64,000 nt of DNA, from NCBI GenBank assembly GCA_016788635.1, contig JAEUSU010000028.1:92936-156935 (forward strand). Reading direction: 5' to 3'. Both the position numbers and the translations under genes were made by a program. Below, in pieces: positions 56,401-64,000 of the stretch (positions are counted from its first letter, which is position 1; each line of letters begins with the position of its first letter). The DNA is from Flavobacteriales bacterium (lineage in GTDB: Bacteria > Bacteroidota > Bacteroidia > Flavobacteriales_F > PHOS-HE28). The notes beneath the pieces are model-generated. The model saw only the letters and a list, made by a program, of their open reading frames with translations, was not told the DNA's origin and searched no databases.

Positions 56401-59400
56401 TCAGTTCTCGACAGTTTCACCTTCCAGACTTACGTTCAGGCACAGGCCACGGAGTTCGTGGAGCAGTACATTGAACGATTCGGGGATGCCCGGCGTGGGC
56501 AGGGGCTCACCTTTCACGATGGACTCGTAGGCCTTCGCGCGGCCCATCACGTCATCGCTCTTCACGGTGAGGATCTCCTGCAGGATGTTGGCCGCCCCGA
56601 AGGCTTCCAACGCCCACACTTCCATTTCACCGAAGCGCTGGCCACCGAACTGGGCCTTGCCGCCCAGCGGTTGCTGGGTGATGAGGCTGTAAGGGCCGAT
56701 GGAGCGCGCGTGCATCTTGTCGTCTACCATGTGGGCCAACTTCAGCATGTAGATCACGCCAACAGTGGCCGGCTGGTGGAAACGCTCGCCCGTTCCGCCG
56801 TCACGCAGGAAGGTGCGCCCGAAGCGGGGCAGTCCTGCGGCATCGGTCTCTGCATTGATCTGATCGATGGTGGCACCATCAAAGATCGGTGTGGCGTACT
56901 TGCGGCCGAGCTTGATGCCCGCCCAACCCAGCACGGTCTCATAGATCTGCCCGAGGTTCATCCGGCTGGGCACACCCAGGGGGTTCAGCACGATGTCCAC
57001 AGGTGAACCATCCTCCAGGTAGGGCATGTCCTCGTCGCGTACGATCTTCGCCACAATGCCCTTGTTCCCGTGGCGCCCGGCCATCTTGTCGCCGATGGCC
57101 AGCTTGCGCTTGGCGGCCACATACACCTTGGCCAGCTTCACGATGCCTGCGGGAAGCTCGTCTCCGATGCTCACCTGGAATTTCTTCCGCTTGTATACAC
57201 CACTGATGTCGCTGTGGCGGATGTTGTAATTGTGGATGAGCTGACGAACGAGCTCGTTCACCTTCTTGTCCGCGGTCCAATTGGTGGGGTCCACGGTGAT
57301 GTAGTCGATGGCCTGCAGGACCTTCTGGGAGAATTTCACCCCCTTCTTGATCTGCTCCTCCTTGTACTTGTTGAACACGCCCGCCGAGTTCTGGCCGGAA
57401 AGCAGTTGCAACATCTTCTCCACAAGCAGGTCCTTGAGAGAGGCCAGCTCCTTGTCGAACTCCTTGTCGATCTGGTCCAGCACGCCCTTCTCGTTCGCCT
57501 TGGACTTCTTGTCCTTGATGGCACGGCTGAAGAGCTTCTTGTCAATGACCACGCCCTTGGTGCTGGGCGGAGCCTTCAGACTGGCGTCCTTCACGTCCCC
57601 GGCCTTGTCACCGAAGATCGCCCGCAGGAGCTTCTCCTCGGGGCTGGGGTCTGTCTCCCCCTTGGGTGTGATCTTGCCGATGAGGATGTCACCCTCCTTG
57701 ATCTCCGCGCCCACGCGGATGAGCCCGTTCTCATCGAGGTCACGCGTGGCCTCTTCGGAGACGTTCGGGATGTCGGCGGTAAGTTCCTCCAAGCCGCGCT
57801 TGGTGTCGCGTACCTCCAGAATGTACTCGTCGATATGGATGGAAGTGAAGATGTCCTCACGGGCGACGCGCTCGCTGATCACGATGGCATCCTCGAAGTT
57901 GTATCCCTTCCAGGGCATGAAAGCCACCAGCAGGTTGCGACCAATGGCCAGTTCCCCATCCTGGGTGGCGTAGCCTTCGCACAGCACCTGCCCTTCGGTC
58001 ACCTTGTCCCCTTTGCGCACCATGGGGCGCAGGTTCATGCAGGTGCTCTGGTTGGTCTTTTGGAACTTGGTCAGTCGGTACTCCTTCTCGTCCCCGTCGA
58101 AGCTTACAATACGCTCCTCATCGCTCCGCCTGTAGTCGATCACGATCCGATCGGCATCCACGGACTTCACCACACCATCACCCTCGGCGGTGAGCAACAC
58201 GCGGCTGTCCAGGGCCACACGCTCCTCCAGGCCGGTGCCCACCACGGGGGACTCCGGACGCATGAGCGGCACTGCCTGACGCATCATGTTCGAGCCCATC
58301 AGCGCGCGGTTGGCGTCATTGTGCTCCAGGAAGGGGATCAGACTGGCGGCGATGGAAGCGATCTGGTTGGGAGCCACGTCCATCAGATGGATCTCCTTGG
58401 GCTGCACCACGGGGAAGTCGCCCATCATGCGGGCCTTCACGCGCTGCGTTTCGAAATCACCACCCTCGTTCACCTGGGCGATGGCCTGTGCGATCACCTT
58501 GCTGTCCTCTTCTTCGGCGCTCAGGTAGATCACGTCCGACTTCAGGTCCACCCTGCCCTCCTTCACAGGGCGGTAGGGGGTTTCGATGAAGCCGAGCGTA
58601 TTGATCTTGCTATACACACAGAGCGAGCTGATCAGACCGATGTTGGGGCCTTCAGGCGTCTCGATGGTGCAGAGGCGGCCGTAGTGCGTGTAGTGCACGT
58701 CGCGCACCTCGAAGCCGGCGCGTTCGCGGCTCAGACCACCTGGCCCGAGCGCGCTCATGCGGCGCTTGTGGGTGATCTCGGCCAGCGGGTTGGTCTGGTC
58801 CATGAACTGGCTCAACTGGTTCGTTCCGAAGAACGAATTGATCACCGAGCTCAGGGTCTTGGCATTGATCAGGTCGGTGGGCGTGAACACCTCGTTGTCG
58901 CGCACGTTCATGCGCTCGCGGATGGTGCGCGCCATGCGGGCCAGGCCCACGCCGAACTGGGTGTAGAGCTGCTCGCCCACGGTGCGCACACGGCGGTTGC
59001 TCAAGTGATCGATGTCGTCCACATCGGCCTTGGAGTTCACCAGCTCGATCAGGTAGCGGATGATGCTGATGATGTCCTCCTTGGTAAGGACGCGCACGCT
59101 GAGCTCGCTCTCGAGACCCAGCTTCTTGTTGATGCGGTAGCGGCCAACTTCACCGAGGTCATAGCGCTGTTCACTGAAGAACAGCTTGTCGATCACCCCA
59201 CGTGCCGTTTCCAGGTCAGGTGGCTCGGCGTTCCGCAGCTGGCGGTAGATCACCTCCACGGCCTCCTTCTCGGAGTTCGAGGTGTCCTTCTGAAGGGTGT
59301 TGTAGATCAGCGCATAATCGGCTGCGTTGATGCCCTGCTTGTGGAGGATGATGGTCTTGGCACCGCTCTCCACGATCTGGTCCACGTGCACCTCCTCGAT

Positions 59401-60240
59401 CACCGTCTCCCGATCGATGAGCACCTCATTGCGCTCGATGCTCACCACCTCTCCGGTGTCCTCATCCACAAAGTCCTCCACCCAGGTCTTCAGCACACGG
59501 GCTGCGAGCCTGCGGCCCACGGCCTCCTTCATGTTGGCCTTGGTCACCTTCACCTCATCGGCCAGGCCGAAGATCTCCAGGATCTGCTTGTCACTCTCAA
59601 AACCGATGGCACGCAGCAGCGTGGTCACCGGCAGCTTTTTCTTACGGTCGATGTAGGCGTACATCACCCCGTTGATGTCCGTGGCGAACTCGATCCATGA
59701 ACCCTTGAAGGGGATCACACGGGCGCTGTACAGCTTGGTTCCGTTGGCGTGCCGGCTCTGGCCGAAGAACACACCCGGGCTGCGATGAAGCTGGCTCACC
59801 ACCACGCGCTCGGCGCCGTTGATGACGAACGAGCCCTTGGGGGTCATATAGGGTATCTGCCCCAGGTAAACGTCCTGCACGATGGTCTCGAAGTCCTCGT
59901 GCTCGGGGTCGGTGCAGTAGAGTTTCAGTTTGGCCTTAAGCGGCACGCTGTAGGTAAGGCCGCGCTCGATGCACTCCTCAATGCTGTAGCGGGGCGGATC
60001 GATGAAATAGTCGAGGAACTCCAATACGAACTGGTTGCGGGTGTCCGTGATGGGGAAATTCTCCATGAACACCTTGAAGAGACCCTCGTCATTCCGGTTC
60101 TCCGGAAGGGTCTCGATCTGGAAGAACTCCTGGAAGCTCTTGAGTTGGATGTCGAGGAAATCGGGATAGGGGATCCGCAGCGTGCTGGATCCGAAATCGA
60201 TGCGCTTGCTCTTGCGGGATGGGTTCTTCGCCGTGGCCAT
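56401..60240 (-). CDS. rpoB: DNA-directed RNA polymerase subunit beta
   Basis: The 1279-residue product carries the rifampicin-binding core ([33 protein letters not shown]). It also has [14 protein letters not shown], the active-site [12 protein letters not shown] and [13 protein letters not shown] regions, and the C-terminal [21 protein letters not shown] that contacts beta'. All main segments are present and no truncation was seen. ATG 60240 ([19 protein letters not shown]) is chosen; upstream sequence in frame is the rplL-rpoB intergenic region. It is co-transcribed with the ribosomal protein genes before it. Confidence 0.99.
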   Translation of the reverse strand: MATAKNPSRKSKRIDFGSSTLRIPYPDFLDIQLKSFQEFFQIETLPENRNDEGLFKVFMENFPITDTRNQFVLEFLDYFIDPPRYSIEECIERGLTYSVPLKAKLKLYCTDPEHEDFETIVQDVYLGQIPYMTPKGSFVINGAERVVVSQLHRSPGVFFGQSRHANGTKLYSARVIPFKGSWIEFATDINGVMYAYIDRKKKLPVTTLLRAIGFESDKQILEIFGLADEVKVTKANMKEAVGRRLAARVLKTWVEDFVDEDTGEVVSIERNEVLIDRETVIEEVHVDQIVESGAKTIILHKQGINAADYALIYNTLQKDTSNSEKEAVEVIYRQLRNAEPPDLETARGVIDKLFFSEQRYDLGEVGRYRINKKLGLESELSVRVLTKEDIISIIRYLIELVNSKADVDDIDHLSNRRVRTVGEQLYTQFGVGLARMARTIRERMNVRDNEVFTPTDLINAKTLSSVINSFFGTNQLSQFMDQTNPLAEITHKRRMSALGPGGLSRERAGFEVRDVHYTHYGRLCTIETPEGPNIGLISSLCVYSKINTLGFIETPYRPVKEGRVDLKSDVIYLSAEEEDSKVIAQAIAQVNEGGDFETQRVKARMMGDFPVVQPKEIHLMDVAPNQIASIAASLIPFLEHNDANRALMGSNMMRQAVPLMRPESPVVGTGLEERVALDSRVLLTAEGDGVVKSVDADRIVIDYRRSDEERIVSFDGDEKEYRLTKFQKTNQSTCMNLRPMVRKGDKVTEGQVLCEGYATQDGELAIGRNLLVAFMPWKGYNFEDAIVISERVAREDIFTSIHIDEYILEVRDTKRGLEELTADIPNVSEEATRDLDENGLIRVGAEIKEGDILIGKITPKGETDPSPEEKLLRAIFGDKAGDVKDASLKAPPSTKGVVIDKKLFSRAIKDKKSKANEKGVLDQIDKEFDKELASLKDLLVEKMLQLLSGQNSAGVFNKYKEEQIKKGVKFSQKVLQAIDYITVDPTNWTADKKVNELVRQLIHNYNIRHSDISGVYKRKKFQVSIGDELPAGIVKLAKVYVAAKRKLAIGDKMAGRHGNKGIVAKIVRDEDMPYLEDGSPVDIVLNPLGVPSRMNLGQIYETVLGWAGIKLGRKYATPIFDGATIDQINAETDAAGLPRFGRTFLRDGGTGERFHQPATVGVIYMLKLAHMVDDKMHARSIGPYSLITQQPLGGKAQFGGQRFGEMEVWALEAFGAANILQEILTVKSDDVMGRAKAYESIVKGEPLPTPGIPESFNVLLHELRGLCLNVSLEGETVEN

Positions 60241-60403
60241 GAGGGGGTGTCGTAAGGTGTGCAGGAACGACGGACTACGAAATGCCTCGCACCAGAAAAG
60301 CCCCTGGTGCGCCGGGCCTGTGGAAGGGTGCCGTGCATGGCACGAAGCCGCGGTGCGGTCCCGACGCATCGGGACCGCCCGCGGTCAACGCCTTGCGGAG
60401 CAA

Positions 60404-60787
60404 TTACTTGACCTCAACTTCGGCTCCGGCTTCCGTGAGCTGCTGCTTCAGGCTTTCGGCTTCCTCTTTGGAAACGCCTTCCTTCAGCGGCTTCGGAGCA
60501 CCGTCCACGAGGTCCTTGGCTTCCTTCAGACCGAGACCGGTGAGTTCCTTCACCAGTTTCACCACGGCCAGCTTGTTCTGGCCACCGGCCTTCAGCACCA
60601 CGTCGAAGCTGGTCTTGGCCTCAGCGGCCTCACCACCTCCGGCGGCGCCACCACCAACAGCGGCAACGGCCACGGCCGCAGCGGCCGGCTCGATCTTGTA
60701 TTCGTCCTTCAGGTATTGGGCCAGTTCGTTCACCTCCTTTACGGTGAGGCTCACGAGTTGATCGCCCAGGGCTTTGATGTCTGCCAT
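60404..60787 (-). CDS. rplL: Ribosomal protein bL12 (L7/L12)
   Basis: The 127-residue product has the N-terminal dimerisation helices, then the Ala/Gly-rich hinge ([17 protein letters not shown]). The globular C-terminal domain follows, with [13 protein letters not shown] and [23 protein letters not shown] segments that bind translation factors. It forms the stalk with L10 encoded just upstream. The spacing to rpoB (163 bases) is normal for this cluster. Confidence 0.98.
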   Translation of the reverse strand: MADIKALGDQLVSLTVKEVNELAQYLKDEYKIEPAAAAVAVAAVGGGAAGGGEAAEAKTSFDVVLKAGGQNKLAVVKLVKELTGLGLKEAKDLVDGAPKPLKEGVSKEEAESLKQQLTEAGAEVEVK

Positions 60788-60859
60788 CTTTAGCGGGGTT
60801 GTTTCAGTTGTTGAGAGAGAGAGAAGCTATCTGGAAGTGCGTAACGCGTTGGGTCTTGT

Positions 60860-61390
60860 TCAGGCCGCCCGTTCCTCAAGGGCCTTGACCAGCCCGGCCA
60901 CCTTGTGACCAGAGCTGCCCTGAAGGCCGCTGATGACGTTCTTGAGCGGGCTTTGCAGCAGGCCGATGATCTCGCCGATGAGCTCCTCCTTGCCTTTCAG
61001 CACGCTGAGCATGGCGATCTGGTCGTCCCCGATGAACACGGCCTGGTCCACCCAGGCGCTCTTCAGTTGGGGCTTTGTGTCCTTCTTGCGGAAGTCCTTG
61101 ATCAGCTTGGCGGGTGCATTGCCCTTGTCGGAGAAGAGGATGGAGGTCTGCCCCTTGAGGGTGGGCATCAAGGCGGTGTAGTCCTTGTCCTCGATCTTCT
61201 CCATGGCCTTCCGCAACAAGGTGTTCTTCACCACCTTCATACGGATGCCCTTCTTGTGGCACTCCCTGCGCAGACGGCTCGTGGCGTCCGCATCCATTGA
61301 CGAGGTGTCGGCGAGGTAAAGCACGCTCGTGGCCTTGATCTCCTCGACCAGCACCGCTATCTGTTGGTCCTTTTCGTTCCTGGTTGCCAT
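60860..61390 (-). CDS. rplJ: Ribosomal protein uL10
   Basis: The 176-residue product has the rRNA-binding N-terminal domain (RRECHKKGIRMKVVKNTLLRKAME) and a C-terminal helix that carries L12 dimers (HKVAGLVKALEERA). It starts 18 bases after rplA and forms the ribosomal stalk base. The 72-base gap to rplL contains a GA-rich stretch and no obvious hairpin regulator. Confidence 0.97.
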   Translation of the reverse strand: MATRNEKDQQIAVLVEEIKATSVLYLADTSSMDADATSRLRRECHKKGIRMKVVKNTLLRKAMEKIEDKDYTALMPTLKGQTSILFSDKGNAPAKLIKDFRKKDTKPQLKSAWVDQAVFIGDDQIAMLSVLKGKEELIGEIIGLLQSPLKNVISGLQGSSGHKVAGLVKALEERAA

Positions 61391-61408
61391 GGTTCTATGA
61401 GGGATTGA

Positions 61409-62104
61409 TCAGGCCTGAACGGTCCGGGTGTCCACTTTCACGCCGGGGCTCATGGTGCTGCTGATATTGATGCTTTGGATGTAGGTGCCTTTGGCTGTGC
61501 CCGGCTTGAGCTTCACCAGGGTCTGGAGCAGCTCGTGCGCGTTCTCAGCCAGCTTGCCGGCATCGAACGAGGCCTTGCCGATCACCGCATGGATGATACC
61601 GGCCTTGTCCACCTTGAAGTCGATCTTACCGGCCTTCACCTCGCGGGTGGCCTTGGCCACGTCCATGGTCACGGTACCGGTCTTGGGGTTCGGCATCAGG
61701 CCACGGGGACCGAGCACACGGCCCAAGGCACCCACTTTGGCCATCACGGCTGGCGTGCAGATGATCACATCCACGTTCGTCCAACCGCCTTTGATCTTCT
61801 CGATGTAGTCGTCCAGACCGGCCATGTCAGCGCCGGCGGCGAGGGCCTCCTCGCACTTGGCGGGATCGGCCAACACCAGTACGCTCACCGTACGACCCGT
61901 GCCATGCGGCAGGCTCACGGTTCCACGCACCATCTCGGTGCTCTTTTTGGGGTCCACACCCAAGCGAACGGCGATGTCCACCGTACCGTCGAACTTGGTG
62001 TTGCTCACCTGCTTCACGATCTGGGTCGCTTCCTGCAGGCTATAGATCTTGCTGGCGTCGAATTTCGCCAGAGCGGCTTTGCGCTTCTTGGTCAAGGTTG
62101 CCAT
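61409..62104 (-). CDS. rplA: Ribosomal protein uL1
   Basis: The 231-residue product shows the L1 signature segments [53 protein letters not shown] and [18 protein letters not shown]. It binds 23S rRNA at the L1 stalk and in many bacteria represses its own operon. It lies 11 bases after rplK. Confidence 0.98.
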   Translation of the reverse strand: MATLTKKRKAALAKFDASKIYSLQEATQIVKQVSNTKFDGTVDIAVRLGVDPKKSTEMVRGTVSLPHGTGRTVSVLVLADPAKCEEALAAGADMAGLDDYIEKIKGGWTNVDVIICTPAVMAKVGALGRVLGPRGLMPNPKTGTVTMDVAKATREVKAGKIDFKVDKAGIIHAVIGKASFDAGKLAENAHELLQTLVKLKPGTAKGTYIQSINISSTMSPGVKVDTRTVQA

Positions 62105-62115
62105 GGTAGCGGGGA

Positions 62116-62553
62116 TCAGAAGGGTTTATCGCCAGTTACGGTAACACCCATGCTGCGGGCCGTACCGGCCACCATGCTCATGGCGCTTTCCAGGGTGAAG
62201 CAGTTGAGATCGGGCATCTTGTCCTCGGCGATGGCTTTCACCTGGTCCCAAGAGATGCTACCCACTTTGTTGCTGTGGGGCACACCGCTACCGCCTTTGA
62301 TCTTGGCGGCCTCGATGATCTGCACCGCTGCGGGCGGCGTCTTGATCACGAAGTCGAACGACTTGTCGGCGTAAACGGTGATCACCGCTGGCAGCACTTT
62401 GCCTGGTTTGTCCTGCGTGCGAGCATTGAACTGCTTGCAGAACTCCATGATGTTCACACCCTTGGCACCCAGTGCCGGGCCCACGGGGGGCGAGGGGTTG
62501 GCGGCTCCGCCTTTGATCTGCAGCTTGATAAGGGCTGCTACTTCCTTGGCCAT
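62116..62553 (-). CDS. rplK: Ribosomal protein uL11
   Basis: The 145-residue product has the proline-rich N-terminus ([30 protein letters not shown]) that binds the GTPase centre and the C-terminal rRNA-binding domain ([26 protein letters not shown]). It starts the ribosomal part of the cluster. The 130 bases between nusG and this gene carry repeat-like palindromes instead of the short spacer usual here. Confidence 0.98.
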   Translation of the reverse strand: MAKEVAALIKLQIKGGAANPSPPVGPALGAKGVNIMEFCKQFNARTQDKPGKVLPAVITVYADKSFDFVIKTPPAAVQIIEAAKIKGGSGVPHSNKVGSISWDQVKAIAEDKMPDLNCFTLESAMSMVAGTARSMGVTVTGDKPF

Positions 62554-62614
62554 TGTTCTTGGTTTTTGTCCTTGTTAGCGTCCACTTTCGGCGGACTCGG
62601 ACGGTTGTTTCTTC

Positions 62615-62695
62615 TTTCAGTCATTCCGGGCCGAACCCGGGATCTCGTTCGTTTTCGGTGCATGGTCGACGTGAACGTCGCCCCTACACCTCCTT
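62615..62695. repeat. REP-like palindromic elements between nusG and rplK
   Basis: Two short palindromic units lie side by side. One is around 62624-62640 (CCGGGCCGAACCCGGG); the other is CGACGTGAACGTCG at 62667-62680 with flanking GGGGCG. They look like intergenic repeat elements and the second reaches the nusG stop codon (62684-62686). Confidence 0.4.
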
Positions 62696-63238
62696 TTCCA
62701 CTTGCATGAAGCTCAGTTCGAGCGGTGTCTTCCGCCCGAAGATCTTCACCATCACTTTCAGTTTCTTCTTCTCTTCGTTGATCTCCTCGATCACGCCGTT
62801 GAAGCCATTGAAGGGACCATCGATCACCTTCACGCCTTCGCCCACGTGGTAGGGGTTGAAGTTCGTTTCCACGTTCTCGGCCAGCTCATCCACCGTGCCG
62901 AGGATCCGGTTCACCTCGCTCTGCCGCAAGGGAACGGGGTCTCCCCCTTTCTCTGCGCCGAGGAATCCGATCACATTGGGCAGGTTCTTGATGCTGTGCG
63001 CGATCTCACCGGTGAGGTCCGCCTCCATCAGCACGTAGCCGGGGAAGAAGTTGCGTTCCTTGCTCACCTTCTTGCCATCGCGGATCTGGTAGAACTTCTC
63101 CGTGGGGATGAGCACCTGCGAGATGTAAGCACCCATGCTCTTGGAGCGGGACACTTCCAAGTCGATGGTCTCCTTCACCTTCTTCTCCTTACCGGAGATG
63201 GCGCGGACCACGTACCACTTCTTACCCGTTTCAGCCAT
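62684..63238 (-). CDS. nusG: Transcription termination/antitermination protein NusG
   Basis: The 184-residue product has the NGN domain (KWYVVRAISGKEKKVKETID, FFPGYVLMEADLTGEI, IGFLGAEKGGDPVPL) and a C-terminal KOW domain (VGEGVKVIDGPFNGFNGVIEEINEEKKKL). NusG binds RNA polymerase and links it to Rho or ribosomes. It starts three bases after secE and is co-transcribed with it. Confidence 0.98.
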   Translation of the reverse strand: MAETGKKWYVVRAISGKEKKVKETIDLEVSRSKSMGAYISQVLIPTEKFYQIRDGKKVSKERNFFPGYVLMEADLTGEIAHSIKNLPNVIGFLGAEKGGDPVPLRQSEVNRILGTVDELAENVETNFNPYHVGEGVKVIDGPFNGFNGVIEEINEEKKKLKVMVKIFGRKTPLELSFMQVEKEV

Positions 63239-63241
63239 GAC

Positions 63242-63472
63242 CTACGCGCCGATGAGTTTGTAGATGAAACCGAGCATGCCTTTCCAGAAGCCGTTGTTGT
63301 TCATGTTCTGCACCCCGAAGATGAAGTCCATGAGGAACACGATGAGGGAAAGGAGAAGCGCCGCTACCAGCACGATGATGGCACTGCTCTGGAGTTCCTT
63401 CCAGGTAGGCCAGCTAACCTTGTTCACGAGCTCGTTGTAGCTCTCGCTCAGGTATGTCTTGAAGCTTGCCAT
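63242..63472 (-). CDS. secE: Preprotein translocase subunit SecE
   Basis: The 76-residue product has a short N-terminal amphipathic stretch (KTYLSESYNELVNKVSWPTWKELQSSA) and a single membrane helix (IIVLVAALLLSLIVFLMDFIF), the minimal SecE form. It stabilises SecY in the translocon. It lies just downstream of the tRNA(Trp) gene and just before nusG. Confidence 0.95.
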   Translation of the reverse strand: MASFKTYLSESYNELVNKVSWPTWKELQSSAIIVLVAALLLSLIVFLMDFIFGVQNMNNNGFWKGMLGFIYKLIGA

Positions 63473-63495
63473 CGTTCTGTCGTTCGGGTCGCTGT

Positions 63496-63571
63496 TGGCA
63501 CGGGTGGCAGGAATCGAACCCGCAGCCTAAGGTTTTGGAGACCTTCGCTCTACCAATTGAGCTACACCCGT
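63496..63571 (-). tRNA. trnW: tRNA-Trp (anticodon CCA)
   Basis: The minus strand reads ACGGGTG for the acceptor stem, GCTC...GAGC for the D-arm, an anticodon stem AAGGT/ACCTT around loop CTCCAAA (anticodon CCA), a T-arm with TTCGATT, and CACCCGT closing the acceptor. G73 and an encoded CCA follow (63498-63496). The position between tuf and secE is the usual one for tRNA(Trp). Confidence 0.97.
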
Positions 63572-63660
63572 AGAGTTCCTTGTGGTTGGTTCTCTTTTCG
63601 GCGGCGAAGGCCGTCCCACATTCCTGCGGGACGGCCTGCCACCTGTTGGTTCTATGGTCC

Positions 63661-64000
63661 TTACTTGATGATCTCGGTCACCTGGCCGGCACCCACCGTA
63701 CGGCCACCCTCACGGATAGCGAAACGGAGGCCCTTGTCCATGGCGATCGGCACGATCAGCTTCACGGTGATGCTCACGTTGTCACCGGGCATGATCATCT
63801 CACGGCCAGCTTCCATCGTGATCTCGCCCGTTACGTCCGTGGTGCGGAAGTAGAACTGAGGACGGTACTTGTTGTGGAAGGGCGTGTGACGGCCACCTTC
63901 CTCTTTCTTCAGTACGTAGATCTCGCCTTTGAACTCGGTGTGCGGGGTGATGCTACCGGGCTTCGCGATGACCATACCACGACGGATCTGGTCTTTCTCG
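63661..64000 (-). CDS. tuf: Elongation factor Tu, C-terminal part (5' end outside window)
   Basis: The frame enters from the right edge and ends at TAA (63663-63661). The visible 112 residues include [44 protein letters not shown] and [18 protein letters not shown]. These are domain 3 of EF-Tu, which contacts tRNA and EF-Ts. The GTPase domain lies outside the window. The gene heads the tRNA(Trp)-secE-nusG-ribosomal protein cluster on the minus strand. Confidence 0.98.
   Translation of the reverse strand, partial: EKDQIRRGMVIAKPGSITPHTEFKGEIYVLKKEEGGRHTPFHNKYRPQFYFRTTDVTGEITMEAGREMIMPGDNVSITVKLIVPIAMDKGLRFAIREGGRTVGAGQVTEIIK

Noticed and set aside
57070..59700. 876-residue antisense frame within rpoB
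   Set aside because: Shadow frame for the same reasons; rpoB is certain.

Overview
The window is a GC-rich chromosomal segment of a member of the Bacteroidota, probably a Flavobacteriales-like lineage. Three lines of evidence support this. Many secreted proteins carry C-terminal type IX secretion (T9SS) sorting domains, both type A and type B. The promoters have a TAnnTTTG-like -7 element, often very close to the start codon. GEVED, choice-of-anchor L, SiaB/SiaC and NamZ families are all typical of that phylum. The genus cannot be set from the sequence alone.

Layout. 1-9984: secreted and surface proteins. These are a partial T9SS cargo, a lipoprotein gene broken at a 12-base homopolymer, yajQ, a minimal T9SS protein, an anchor-L/PKD adhesin, a large T9SS protein built around a lysyl oxidase domain, and a lipoprotein/exported protein pair. 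10065-14094: a TerB-like/ABCG-type transporter fusion convergent with a siaB-siaC switch pair. 14240-19337: a methyltransferase/ZIP transporter pair, then an operon of membrane proteins with a winged-helix regulator and a striking inverted-repeat operator. 19338-27529: a structured intergenic region, priA, an RluA-type pseudouridine synthase with panB, a lipoprotein, dnaK and a MORN-repeat protein. 27718-43880: three giant T9SS surface proteins; the first two are tandem paralogues whose 3' ends are almost identical. 43971-51987: a NamZ-type muramidase head-to-head with an FtsX-type permease, a CBS-domain cysteine synthase/cystathionine beta-synthase-like enzyme, a small GATC-repeat-flanked membrane gene, a BtuF-like protein, a patatin/outer-membrane-barrel protein and a DUF3467 protein. 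52085-64000: the conserved minus-strand cluster tuf-tRNA(Trp)-secE-nusG-rplK-rplA-rplJ-rplL-rpoB-rpoC.

The housekeeping cluster at the right end is ordinary apart from a small repeat-like insertion between nusG and rplK. The accessory interest lies in the T9SS surface proteome, the homopolymer-switched lipoprotein, the lysyl oxidase, the homogenised adhesin pair, the operator at 15.7 kb, and the small inverted-repeat module at 48.2-48.5 kb. No CRISPR array, transposase, integrase, phage gene or recognised defence system was seen.
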